Below are positions 1-7,855 of a DNA stretch of 64,000 nucleotides, piece after piece. Where the stretch lies: positions 1 through 64,000 of the forward strand of contig JBAYSX010000009.1 in assembly GCA_041675905.1 (NCBI GenBank), read 5' to 3'. Numbering within the stretch: the stretch's first letter is position 1; every line of letters begins with the position of its first letter. The stretch comes from Sandaracinobacteroides sp041675905 (GTDB taxonomy: Bacteria > Pseudomonadota > Alphaproteobacteria > Sphingomonadales > Sphingomonadaceae). The notes under the pieces are model-generated. The model was not told the DNA's origin. It did no database searches and saw only the letters and a program-made list of their open reading frames with translations. The translations under genes and the position numbers were made by a program.

Positions 1-62
1 AGTGGTAGAGCACTGTGTTGACATCGCAGGGGTCGCAAGTTCAATCCTTGCCGCGCCCACCA
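1..62 (+). tRNA. tRNA-Val (GAC), 3' part only
   Basis: The window begins inside the D-arm of this tRNA. A five-pair anticodon stem (13-17 with 25-29, one G-U pair) encloses the loop at 18-24 with anticodon GAC at 20-22. A five-pair T-stem (35-39 with 47-51) encloses the T-loop TTCAATC at 40-46. The 3' acceptor strand ends at 59 and is followed by an encoded CCA at 60-62. Anticodon GAC reads the valine codon GUC. The 5' acceptor strand and most of the D-arm lie outside the window. Confidence 0.9.
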
Positions 63-88
63 TTATCGCGAAGCCGTGTACGAAAAGT

Positions 89-790
89 TTATCGGCTGGC
101 GATGCCGCGGTAGGTCAGTGCGCCGAGAATACCACCGACGATGGGCGCCACCCAGAACAGCCATAATTGCGATAGCGCCCAGCCGCCGACGAACAGTGCC
201 GGACCGGTGGCGCGCGCCGGATTGACCGACGTGTTGGTGATGGGAATGGATATCAGGTGAATCAAGGTCAACGTCAGGCCAATCGCCAGCGGCGCCAGTG
301 CCGCGGGCGCGCGCTTGTCGGTTGCACCCATGATCACGAAGAGAAAAACGGCCGTTAACACCACTTCCGCAACAGCCGCAGATAATAGCGCATAGCCTTG
401 CGGGCTATGTTCGCCATAGCCGTTGGCGGCGAAGCCGGCGCCAATCGCGTCATAGCCGGTCTTGCCTGAAGCGATCAGGTACAGCATCGCGGCGGCGGCG
501 ATGGCTCCGACCACCTGGGCGATGATATAGCCGATGGCGTCTTTCGCCGGAAAACGACCGCCCGCGACGAGGCCGACAGTCACCGCCGGATTGAAATGCC
601 CGCCGGAAATATGCCCGACCGCATAAACGCCGGTGACGACCGTCAGTCCGAAAGCCAGCGCGATGCCGACTGCGCCGACGCCAGAGCCGAATTCAGTACT
701 GGCAGCAATAATGGCAGTGCCGCAGCCGCCAAGAACCAGCCAGAAAGTGCCGATGACTTCGGCGGCGAGCTTGTCGGTGGTGTTGGACAT
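89..790 (-). CDS. aqpZ: Aquaporin Z-type water channel
   Basis: Inner-membrane channel of the MIP family that passes water. The protein is hydrophobic with six predicted membrane spans and both family signatures: HFNPAV near residue 67 and VNPARA near residue 190, the two half-helices that meet in the pore. The short loops and a His in the fifth helix fit a water-selective aquaporin rather than a glycerol facilitator. I chose the ATG at 790 because an AGGGG ribosome site lies just upstream; the longer reading from a TTG at 808 has no such site. It lies 78 bp downstream of tsaC/sua5 on the same strand and may share its transcript, and it converges on the tRNA. Confidence 0.93.
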   Translation of the reverse strand: MSNTTDKLAAEVIGTFWLVLGGCGTAIIAASTEFGSGVGAVGIALAFGLTVVTGVYAVGHISGGHFNPAVTVGLVAGGRFPAKDAIGYIIAQVVGAIAAAAMLYLIASGKTGYDAIGAGFAANGYGEHSPQGYALLSAAVAEVVLTAVFLFVIMGATDKRAPAALAPLAIGLTLTLIHLISIPITNTSVNPARATGPALFVGGWALSQLWLFWVAPIVGGILGALTYRGIASR

Positions 791-868
791 CCGAACGCCC
801 CTGTTCAATTGTGCCGTAGCTGGTTGGTGGCACGGAATTTCGAAAAAGCCCAGCCTGAAACCGCGTAG

Positions 869-1834
869 TCAGCCTCTGGCGGCGCGCTTCAACCGGTCGA
901 TGATGGCGCGACCGGGGCCGGTATCCGGAATGGGTGCGACCGCAATGCGCGCATGTCCGCTGGTTTCGGCCTCGTGCAGCAGTGCGAACAGATTGCTTGC
1001 GGCCTCGGTCAGATCGCCGGATGGCGATAAATTGCGGTTGCCCTGGATGGCGCCGAAGCCGATATGAAAACTGTCTGGCGCAGCCGTCGAGGCGTTCAGG
1101 ACGAGCGGCAGGCGCGGCGCATAATGGCGCAGCAACATGCCCGGTGCGGCGACGGCATCGCCTTCGGCGGCGACGGATATGTCCATGCCAGAGGCGGCGG
1201 TAACTTCTTCCAGGGGGATCGCGCCATGGCGTAACAGCCGCAAGCCATCGTTCGTCACGGCAACAATGGTGCTTTCGATGCCAGCCCGGGTTGCCCCTCC
1301 ATCCATGATCAGGGGAATTCGTCCTTCCAGACTGCGCCGTACATGTTCCGCGCTGGTGGGAGATAATCGCCCGCTGGCATTGGCCGAAGGCGCCGCGACC
1401 CCACGACCAAGCCCGGCAATCACCGCCTGCATCGTGGGATGCGCCGGTACGCGCAGTGCGATGGTTGGCAAGCCAGCGGTAACCGCCGCCGCAACCGGCG
1501 CGTTTTCAACGGCAGGCACCACCAGCGTCAGTCCGCCGGGCCAGAAGCGGTCGGCCAGCCGCCGCGCCAGCGACGAGAATACGCCATAGCGCGCGGCCAT
1601 ATGTACATCCGCCACATGCACGATCAGCGGATTAAACGACGGTCGGCCTTTGGCGGCATAGATAGCAGCGACGGCAGCCGCATTGCCCGCATCGGCGGCG
1701 AGGCCATAAACGGTTTCGGTGGGAATCGCGACGATGCCGCCCGCTGCCAGCAAATCTACCGCAGCTTCCACGCCGGCAGAATCGGCGCGTACGATCCGTG
1801 TCCCGGTTGTCGTGGGTATTACAGGGGCCATCAT
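869..1834 (-). CDS. L-threonylcarbamoyladenylate synthase, Sua5 type
   Basis: Makes threonylcarbamoyl-AMP from threonine, bicarbonate and ATP for the t6A37 modification of ANN-decoding tRNAs, in the cytoplasm. The YrdC/TsaC domain fills roughly residues 15-200, with the motifs PTETVYGLAADA, KGRPSFNPL, SANASG and ESTIVAV. A C-terminal Sua5 domain follows (PGMLLRHYAPRLP), so this is the long Sua5 form (321 aa) and not short TsaC. An in-frame 832-residue reading runs far upstream antisense to the acyl-CoA dehydrogenase; I rejected it because homology begins only after the tandem ATGs at 1834 and 1831. Its start lies only 18 bp from the divergent acyl-CoA dehydrogenase start. Confidence 0.93.
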   Translation of the reverse strand: MMAPVIPTTTGTRIVRADSAGVEAAVDLLAAGGIVAIPTETVYGLAADAGNAAAVAAIYAAKGRPSFNPLIVHVADVHMAARYGVFSSLARRLADRFWPGGLTLVVPAVENAPVAAAVTAGLPTIALRVPAHPTMQAVIAGLGRGVAAPSANASGRLSPTSAEHVRRSLEGRIPLIMDGGATRAGIESTIVAVTNDGLRLLRHGAIPLEEVTAASGMDISVAAEGDAVAAPGMLLRHYAPRLPLVLNASTAAPDSFHIGFGAIQGNRNLSPSGDLTEAASNLFALLHEAETSGHARIAVAPIPDTGPGRAIIDRLKRAARG

Positions 1835-1852
1835 CCCCGCTATAGGGATGGT

Positions 1853-3616
1853 ATGACCGGCATTCAAACCTGGACGCCGCCCGTCAGGGCGCAACGCTTT
1901 CTGCTCGACGCTGTCGCCGGTATCGGCGGGCTGGCGGCGCTGCCGGGTTTTGAAGCCGCGACACCCGAGACGGTGGATGCGATTCTGAACGAATCGGCGC
2001 GCTTTTGTACCAATGTGCTCGTGCCATTGAACCGGGTGGGGGACGAGCAGGGCGCGCGGCTGGAAAATGGCGTCGTGCGGCTTCCTGATGGTTTTGCCGG
2101 GGCGTTGCGCGATTTTGGTGCGGGCGGCTGGACGGGGCTGAATGCGCAGCCGCGCCATGGTGGCCAGGGGCTGCCTTTCGTGCTCGCCTGCGCGGTGATG
2201 GAGCAGGTCACATCCGCCAATATGGCGTTTGCACTCGCACCGATGCTGACATTGGGTGGCATCGAGGCGTTGCAGGCCCATGGCAATGCCCGCCAGCAAA
2301 AACTCTATCTCGAACCTTTGATCGCCGGTCGATGGACGGCGACGATGAACCTGACCGAACCGCAAGCCGGTTCCGATGTCGGCGCGGTGCGCACGCGCGC
2401 AGAGCCGGTGGCGGACGGAAGCTGGCGCATCAAGGGGCAGAAAATCTTCATCACCTGGGGCGACCATGAGGCGGCGGAGAATATCGTCCACCTCGTACTC
2501 GCCCGCACGCCGGACGCGCCAGCCGGCACCCGGGGCATAAGCCTGTTTATCGTGCCGAAATATCTGGTGGATGCGGAAGGCAATCCCGCGGAGCGCAACG
2601 ATATCCGCGCTGTCGCCATTGAGCATAAGCTGGGGATTCACGGCAGCCCCACCTGCGTGATGTCCTTCGGTGATTCGGATTCGTGCACCGGTTATCTGGT
2701 GGGCGCGGAAAATGCCGGGATGCAGGCCATGTTCACGATGATGAACCATGCCCGCATCAATGTCGGCATCCAGGGCGTGGCGATAGCCGAACGCGCCCTG
2801 CAACATGCGACCGGATACGCCCGCACACGCATCCAGTCTGCCCGTTTCGGCGGCCCGCGCGAAGCTGTGCCGATTATCCGGCATCAGGATGTGCGTCGCA
2901 TGTTGATGACGGGCCGGGCGCTGACGGATGCTGCACGCGCCATCGCCTTTCTGAACGCCGCCGCCGTGGATCGCGCCCACGCGCTGGCGGATGCCGATGC
3001 CCAGGGGCTCGCTGATCTCTTGACTCCCGTGACCAAGGCTTTCGCGACCGATGTCGGCGTGGAGGTTTCCAGCCTGTCGCTGCAGGTGTTCGGCGGCATG
3101 GGTTATATCGAGGAGACGGGCGCGGCGCAATTTTACCGCGATGCGCGCATTGCACCGATTTACGAGGGCACCAATGGGATCCAGGCACTTGACCTGGTTG
3201 GCCGTAAGCTGCGCGCCGACGGCGGCAAACATTGGCGAGAACTGCTCATGCGCGAGCGGGCTTTTGTCGCTGGCCTCAAACAGGGCGCACTTTCCGCGTT
3301 GCACCCGTATCTGGATGACGCGCTGGAGGCATTGCAGGCAGCATCCGTGTGGATAGCGGATGCACATAATCCGCCCGACGATGTGGCCGCGGGGGCGACG
3401 CCTTATTTGCGGATGTTCGGACTGACGCTGGGCGGGCTGTTACTGGCCCGTCAAGCCGGGGCGGCGGCACATGCGGAGGGAGATGCGGATTTCCTCGGCG
3501 AACGTATCGCTGTCGCCCGCTACTTCGCCGAACAGATTTTGCCGCAAGCGCCGGCGCTTTTGGGGCCGATCACGCGCGGGGCGGGGGATTGGCCGCTTCA
3601 GGCGCCGGATCGATAA
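1853..3616 (+). CDS. Acyl-CoA dehydrogenase, DmdC/AcdA-like long form
   Basis: FAD-dependent alpha,beta-dehydrogenation of an acyl-CoA thioester, cytoplasmic. At 587 aa it is longer than the usual 380-400 aa family member and has the extra C-terminal domain of the DmdC (3-methylmercaptopropionyl-CoA dehydrogenase) and AcdA group. Visible signatures are NLTEPQAGSDVG in the middle domain, GQKIFITWGDHEAAENIVHL, and FGGMGYIEETG followed by YEGTNGIQALDL, which carries the Glu usually acting as catalytic base. The substrate cannot be assigned. The start ATG at 1853 leaves 18 bp to the divergent sua5 start. The 3' end overlaps the convergent cysQ by 47 bp. Confidence 0.88.
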   Translation: MTGIQTWTPPVRAQRFLLDAVAGIGGLAALPGFEAATPETVDAILNESARFCTNVLVPLNRVGDEQGARLENGVVRLPDGFAGALRDFGAGGWTGLNAQPRHGGQGLPFVLACAVMEQVTSANMAFALAPMLTLGGIEALQAHGNARQQKLYLEPLIAGRWTATMNLTEPQAGSDVGAVRTRAEPVADGSWRIKGQKIFITWGDHEAAENIVHLVLARTPDAPAGTRGISLFIVPKYLVDAEGNPAERNDIRAVAIEHKLGIHGSPTCVMSFGDSDSCTGYLVGAENAGMQAMFTMMNHARINVGIQGVAIAERALQHATGYARTRIQSARFGGPREAVPIIRHQDVRRMLMTGRALTDAARAIAFLNAAAVDRAHALADADAQGLADLLTPVTKAFATDVGVEVSSLSLQVFGGMGYIEETGAAQFYRDARIAPIYEGTNGIQALDLVGRKLRADGGKHWRELLMRERAFVAGLKQGALSALHPYLDDALEALQAASVWIADAHNPPDDVAAGATPYLRMFGLTLGGLLLARQAGAAAHAEGDADFLGERIAVARYFAEQILPQAPALLGPITRGAGDWPLQAPDR

Positions 3617-4427
3617 ACGGCGGCATGCGCGCCGCTGCCGACGGGTCGCCAAAGCCGATGAAGCCATCATTCAGCCACCCCGGCTTGCCATAGATGAACG
3701 GCTCGTTGTTCAGCGCCTGCATCAGACCACCGGCGGCACGCAGGATCGCGTCCGCGGCGGCGGTGTCCCATTCGCAGGTCGGGCCGAAGCGCGGATAAAC
3801 ATCGGCATCGCCTTCGGCCAGCAGGCAGAGTTTCAGCGAGGATCCGGACGGGTGGACCGTTGCACCTGGCACCTGGGCAACCCAGGCTTTCGTGCGAGGA
3901 TCGAGATGGGAACGGCTGGTAACGATGGACGGCGGTTGATGCAGCGTGCGGCTGCGGATTGCCTGACGCGGGTGTTTTGGGGATTGCTTCCAGGCGCCAA
4001 GACCAGGCGCACCGGTCCAGAGCGTTTGCGTCGGGGAATGCAGCACCAGCCCCAGCACCGGAGCACCATTTTCCACCAGCCCGACATTGACGCTGTAATC
4101 CAGACTTCCGGCCACAAAAGACCGGGTGCCGTCCAGCGGGTCAATCAGCCAGAAGCGGCTGGGTCCGCCAACATCCGGGGCCGCCCCTTGAGCGGAGGCC
4201 TCTTCGCCGACGATGATTGCATCTGCATCGATGGCGCGGATGGCGGCGGTCAGCAGTTTTTCGGCGGCGAGATCGGCTTCTGTCACCGGCGAATTATCGG
4301 CCTTGGCACGCTCGACAATGCCACGTGCCTTGTAGTCTTCGATCAGCGCGCCCGCTTCCTGGATAATCGGGGTCAGTTTTTCGATCAGGCGGGCGTTTTC
4401 AAGATCGGCGGTCAGGCTTTCGAACAT
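3570..4427 (-). CDS. cysQ: 3'(2'),5'-bisphosphate nucleotidase CysQ
   Basis: Removes the 3'-phosphate of PAP(S), by-product of sulfate assimilation and phosphopantetheinyl transfer, or acts on a related inositol-phosphatase-type substrate. The 285-aa protein carries the metal-site signatures of the inositol monophosphatase fold: VGEEAS, WLIDPLDGTRSF and EWDTAAADAILRAAGG. Some members of this family are general inositol monophosphatases, so the substrate is assigned by family. An AAGGAG site lies 12 nt upstream of the ATG. The 3' end overlaps the convergent acyl-CoA dehydrogenase by 47 bp; the last dozen Pro/Ala-rich residues fall in this overlap. Confidence 0.9.
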   Translation of the reverse strand: MFESLTADLENARLIEKLTPIIQEAGALIEDYKARGIVERAKADNSPVTEADLAAEKLLTAAIRAIDADAIIVGEEASAQGAAPDVGGPSRFWLIDPLDGTRSFVAGSLDYSVNVGLVENGAPVLGLVLHSPTQTLWTGAPGLGAWKQSPKHPRQAIRSRTLHQPPSIVTSRSHLDPRTKAWVAQVPGATVHPSGSSLKLCLLAEGDADVYPRFGPTCEWDTAAADAILRAAGGLMQALNNEPFIYGKPGWLNDGFIGFGDPSAAARMPPFIDPAPEAANPPPRA

Positions 4428-4504
4428 GGTTGCGTCGCGCTCCTTCGGGCGTCTGGCCCGGTGGCCATGCTACGCGCCAACAATAAAAAACAGAAGTAGG
4501 GGCA

Positions 4505-5077
4505 TCAGAAACGCGAGACAATCTGTGCCAGTTCCGGTCGGGGCCGTTCTTCCAGCGGACGGGTCTGCGTGCCGATAAAAAAGAATCCGGCGATTTTGCC
4601 ACCCGGATAACCGAGCGCGTCGGCAAGCCCCGGTACGTCGGCGGCAGCCGTGGTCAGCCAGTTGGCGGTAAAACCGAGCGCGTGGGCCGCCAGCAAAAGG
4701 TTTTGCGCGGCAGCGCCTGTTGAAAGCTGCTGTTCCCACAGGGGAATTTTACCCTCGACAGGGGTGGAAAGCAGCACGATCATCACCGGGGCCTGATGGG
4801 CGAATTCGCTGAAAAAATTGCGTTCCAGCTTGCCCATGTCAACCCGGGCTTCGGTCGCGAGGCGGGTCAGCAAACCAGCGAAACGCTCGCGCTGTTCGAT
4901 AACCACGAAACGCCATGGCGCAAGCTTGCCATGATCGGGCACCCGGGAAGCGGTACTGAGGATGGTTTCGAGTTGCGCCGCATCGGGGCCGGGGGCTGCA
5001 AGATCGCGGGCCTTGCCGGAACGCCGAGTGCGCAGCAGCGACAGGGCAGAGGAGCGATCGTTGAAAATATCGGTCAT
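4505..5077 (-). CDS. Nitroreductase family oxidoreductase, YdjA-like
   Basis: FMN-dependent NAD(P)H oxidoreductase of the nitroreductase fold, cytoplasmic. At 190 aa it matches the short YdjA-type group. The N-terminal phosphate-binding stretch LRTRRSGKA and the segment VPDHGKLAPWRFVVIE, which contacts FMN, are visible, as is the GFTANWLT segment near residue 135. The natural electron acceptor is unknown for this group. It lies upstream of cysQ on the same strand with a 77 bp gap and downstream of the exported-protein gene, so it could belong to the same transcript as either neighbour. Confidence 0.85.
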   Translation of the reverse strand: MTDIFNDRSSALSLLRTRRSGKARDLAAPGPDAAQLETILSTASRVPDHGKLAPWRFVVIEQRERFAGLLTRLATEARVDMGKLERNFFSEFAHQAPVMIVLLSTPVEGKIPLWEQQLSTGAAAQNLLLAAHALGFTANWLTTAAADVPGLADALGYPGGKIAGFFFIGTQTRPLEERPRPELAQIVSRF

Positions 5078-5129
5078 GGAACCGCTTTTGCCACAGCCAT
5101 GAAGCGAAAGCCATGACCGGCGCCGGGGG

Positions 5130-5753
5130 TCAGTAATGGCGGAAGTGCGCCTCGGTCCGCGTCACGCCAGACGCGCGGAACGGAATATTCGTGTCGGTTG
5201 TGGTGGTTTGCGACACCATGACCGGCGCGCCGGAAGCATCCGGCCGATAGGTGGAAATTGCATCGAAACTACGGAATTTCGCCACCGCCATGACCGAAAA
5301 TGGTTCGGGCGCGTGAATGCGCAGGCGGGTGATTGTCGGGCGGCCATTGACCTCCGTCACAAAAACATCGGCAGCCAGGCGCGCAGAAATGTCCGGTCCC
5401 TTCATCCCCAGCGCACCTTTTTGCAGGCGGGGCCAGTGATATATGGTCTGGCCATTTTCCCGGCGGATTTGCGGCTCTCCTGCCAGCAGCAGGTGCAGGC
5501 GATAAAAGCCAGGGACGGGCTGTTTCTCCATATCCTTGCGATGGGATTTGCGCTGCTTGTCGTCCGGCGGCTGGCCGTTGATGCTTATCAACGACCAGCG
5601 CTCATCTTCCGCAGCCTGTGGATCGAAACGATCGACCCGCACCACGGGCTGCTCGCCCGGTTCCTCGATACGAGTCGTCCGTTCAAAGGGTCGCATGCCC
5701 GCTTCCGCCGATTCAGCCAGCAACTGGCCGATCAGCGCGTCGGCAGACGCCAT
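5130..5753 (-). CDS. Exported protein of unknown function; true start probably upstream at a non-ATG codon
   Basis: I do not recognise the family. The 207-aa reading from the first ATG begins at MASADA and contains no membrane span; it is polar, Pro- and Arg-rich, and looks like a folded secreted domain. The frame stays open upstream of this ATG, and the 21 codons before it encode a classic signal peptide: basic start (KPHTARRW), hydrophobic core (LVALLLLWLP) and the cleavage site AMASA before DA. No ATG, GTG or TTG lies between the in-frame stop at 5856-5858 and 5753. The best candidate is an ATA at 5814-5816, eight bases after a GGAG and overlapping the rpoD stop. The mature protein is probably periplasmic. 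The gene directly follows rpoD. Confidence 0.7.
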   Translation of the reverse strand: MASADALIGQLLAESAEAGMRPFERTTRIEEPGEQPVVRVDRFDPQAAEDERWSLISINGQPPDDKQRKSHRKDMEKQPVPGFYRLHLLLAGEPQIRRENGQTIYHWPRLQKGALGMKGPDISARLAADVFVTEVNGRPTITRLRIHAPEPFSVMAVAKFRSFDAISTYRPDASGAPVMVSQTTTTDTNIPFRASGVTRTEAHFRHY

Positions 5754-5808
5754 GGCGGGAAGCCATAGCAGCAGCAGTGCGACCAGCCAGCGTCGTGCTG
5801 TGTGCGGC

Positions 5809-7818
5809 TTAGCTATCGAGGAAACTCCGCATCTTCCGCGAGCGGCTCGGATGTTTCAGCTTGCGCAGCGCTTTCGCCTCGATCTGGCGGATACGCTCGC
5901 GCGTCACCGAAAACTGCTGGCCGACTTCTTCCAGCGTGTGATCGGTGTTCATGCCGATGCCGAACCGCATGCGCAGCACCCGTTCCTCACGCGGGGTGAG
6001 GCTGGCCAGCACACGGGTGACGGTCTCCTTCAGGTTGGAATGAATCGCTGCGTCCACCGGAATGATGGCGTTCTTGTCCTCGATGAAATCGCCGAGATGA
6101 CTGTCTTCCTCGTCACCGATGGGGGTTTCGAGGCTGATCGGCTCTTTGGCGATTTTCAGCACCTTGCGAACCTTGTCGAGCGGCATCGACAGCCGTTCGG
6201 CCAGTTCCTCCGGCGTCGCTTCCCGCCCGGTTTCGTGCAGATATTGCCGGGACGAGCGTACCAGCTTGTTGATCGTTTCGATCATATGCACCGGGATACG
6301 GATGGTGCGCGCCTGATCGGCGATGGAACGGGTGATGGCCTGGCGAATCCACCAGGTGGCGTAGGTGCTGAACTTGTAGCCGCGCCGGTATTCGAATTTG
6401 TCCACAGCCTTCATCAGGCCGATATTGCCTTCCTGAATCAGATCCAGAAATTGCAGGCCGCGATTGGTGTATTTCTTGGCAATGGAAATAACAAGGCGAA
6501 GGTTGGCCTCCACCATTTCTTTCTTGGCGATGCGCGCCTCGCGCTCGCCCTTTTGCACAACATTGACGATACGGCGATATTCACCAAGATCGACGCCGGT
6601 TTCCTGGGCGATGAGCGTCAATTCCTGACGGATACGTTCAACGTCGTTTGCCTCGCTCGTGGCGAAGGCCGTCCATTTCTTGTCCCGTCCGGCATTGGCT
6701 TCCAGCCAGGTTTCGTCCAGTTCATGGCCGATGTAACTGTCGAGAAAATCACGGCGGTTGATCTTGTGGCGGTCCGCCAGTTTCAGCATCTGGCCGCCCA
6801 GCGTCATCAAACGACGGTTAAAGCTGTAAAGATGCTCCACCAGTTGTTCGATCTTCGCATTGGTGAATTCAACGGCGGCAATGCGCCGCGTCAGTTCGAC
6901 CCGAAGTTTCTGATAGCTTTCTTCTTCCGCGTTACTGAAATCCTGTTCGAACTCCACACCGCCAGCGAGTGATTGCATGCGTGCGGATTGCAATTCCTGG
7001 AAGCGCGCATAGTCTGCCTCGATTGCCGCGAAGGTTTCGAGGGCTTGCGGTTTCAGCGCATCTTCCATCGCGGCGAGGCTCATGCCGCCTTCATCGTCAT
7101 CATCCTCGAAGGTCGGGCGTTTCGGACGCTGTCCGCCTTCCCCCTCTTCGGAGTCGGCGCTTTCCTCTTCCTCGTCCTCGTCTTCCTCTTCCTTGAAGGT
7201 GACGGGCAGATCCGAGCCTTCCTTGTCCTCTTCTTCGTCTTCCGAAGGTTTGGCCAGCATCGCCTCGAGATCGAGAATCTCGCGCAACTGCATGCGGCCT
7301 TCGTTCAACGCCTGTGACCAGTCGATAATCGCCGCAAAGGTCATCGGGCTTTCACACAGACCGGCGATCATCGTGTCGCGGCCAGCCTCGATTCGTTTGG
7401 CGATGGCGATTTCGCCTTCGCGCGACAGGAGCTCCACCGCTCCCATTTCCCGCAGATACATGCGCACCGGGTCGTCGGTGCGGTCCATCCGCTCCTTGGG
7501 CGCGGGCGTCAGCGCGGCGGGCGCATCGACTTCCTCGACGGTGTCGTCTTCCTCGGGCTCGGCATCCTCGCCATGATCTTCCGCCTCGACGATGTTGATG
7601 CCCATCTCCGACAGTGCGGACATCACATCCTCGATTTGCTCGGAAGACATCTGGTCTTGCGGCAGCGCCGCATTCAATTCTTCGTAAGTCAGCCAGCCGC
7701 GCTTTTTAGCCTTCGCGATCAGCCGCTTGAGGCCGGCTTCATTAAGGTCGATGACCGGGGCGCCGTCGCCCTCGGGCTTTTCGGGAGCATCGCTCTCCGT
7801 GAACATGGTTCGTGCCAT
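5809..7818 (-). CDS. rpoD: RNA polymerase primary sigma factor RpoD (sigma-70)
   Basis: Housekeeping sigma factor that directs RNA polymerase to -35/-10 promoters. The 669-aa protein has sigma region 1.1 at the N-terminus, an acidic Glu/Asp-rich non-conserved stretch around residues 190-245, the PVRMYLREMG segment of region 1.2, regions 2.1-2.4 (NLRLVISIAKKYTNRGL, DLIQEGNIGLMKAVDKF, YATWWIRQAI), region 3 and the region 4.2 helix-turn-helix (VTRERIRQIEAKALRKL). It is the last recognised member of yqeY-dnaG-rpoD, 37 bp after dnaG. The start at 7818 has only a weak ribosome site; an internal ATG four codons later is an alternative. Confidence 0.97.
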   Translation of the reverse strand: MARTMFTESDAPEKPEGDGAPVIDLNEAGLKRLIAKAKKRGWLTYEELNAALPQDQMSSEQIEDVMSALSEMGINIVEAEDHGEDAEPEEDDTVEEVDAPAALTPAPKERMDRTDDPVRMYLREMGAVELLSREGEIAIAKRIEAGRDTMIAGLCESPMTFAAIIDWSQALNEGRMQLREILDLEAMLAKPSEDEEEDKEGSDLPVTFKEEEDEDEEEESADSEEGEGGQRPKRPTFEDDDDEGGMSLAAMEDALKPQALETFAAIEADYARFQELQSARMQSLAGGVEFEQDFSNAEEESYQKLRVELTRRIAAVEFTNAKIEQLVEHLYSFNRRLMTLGGQMLKLADRHKINRRDFLDSYIGHELDETWLEANAGRDKKWTAFATSEANDVERIRQELTLIAQETGVDLGEYRRIVNVVQKGEREARIAKKEMVEANLRLVISIAKKYTNRGLQFLDLIQEGNIGLMKAVDKFEYRRGYKFSTYATWWIRQAITRSIADQARTIRIPVHMIETINKLVRSSRQYLHETGREATPEELAERLSMPLDKVRKVLKIAKEPISLETPIGDEEDSHLGDFIEDKNAIIPVDAAIHSNLKETVTRVLASLTPREERVLRMRFGIGMNTDHTLEEVGQQFSVTRERIRQIEAKALRKLKHPSRSRKMRSFLDS

Positions 7819-7855
7819 TCCAGTCTTTCATCGCTGCGCCCGAAGGTCCGGACCT

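Noticed and set aside
1835..3367. Upstream extension of the Sua5 frame to an 832-residue protein
   Set aside because: It is antisense to a well-supported acyl-CoA dehydrogenase and the extension has no family resemblance; it is a GC-driven open frame.
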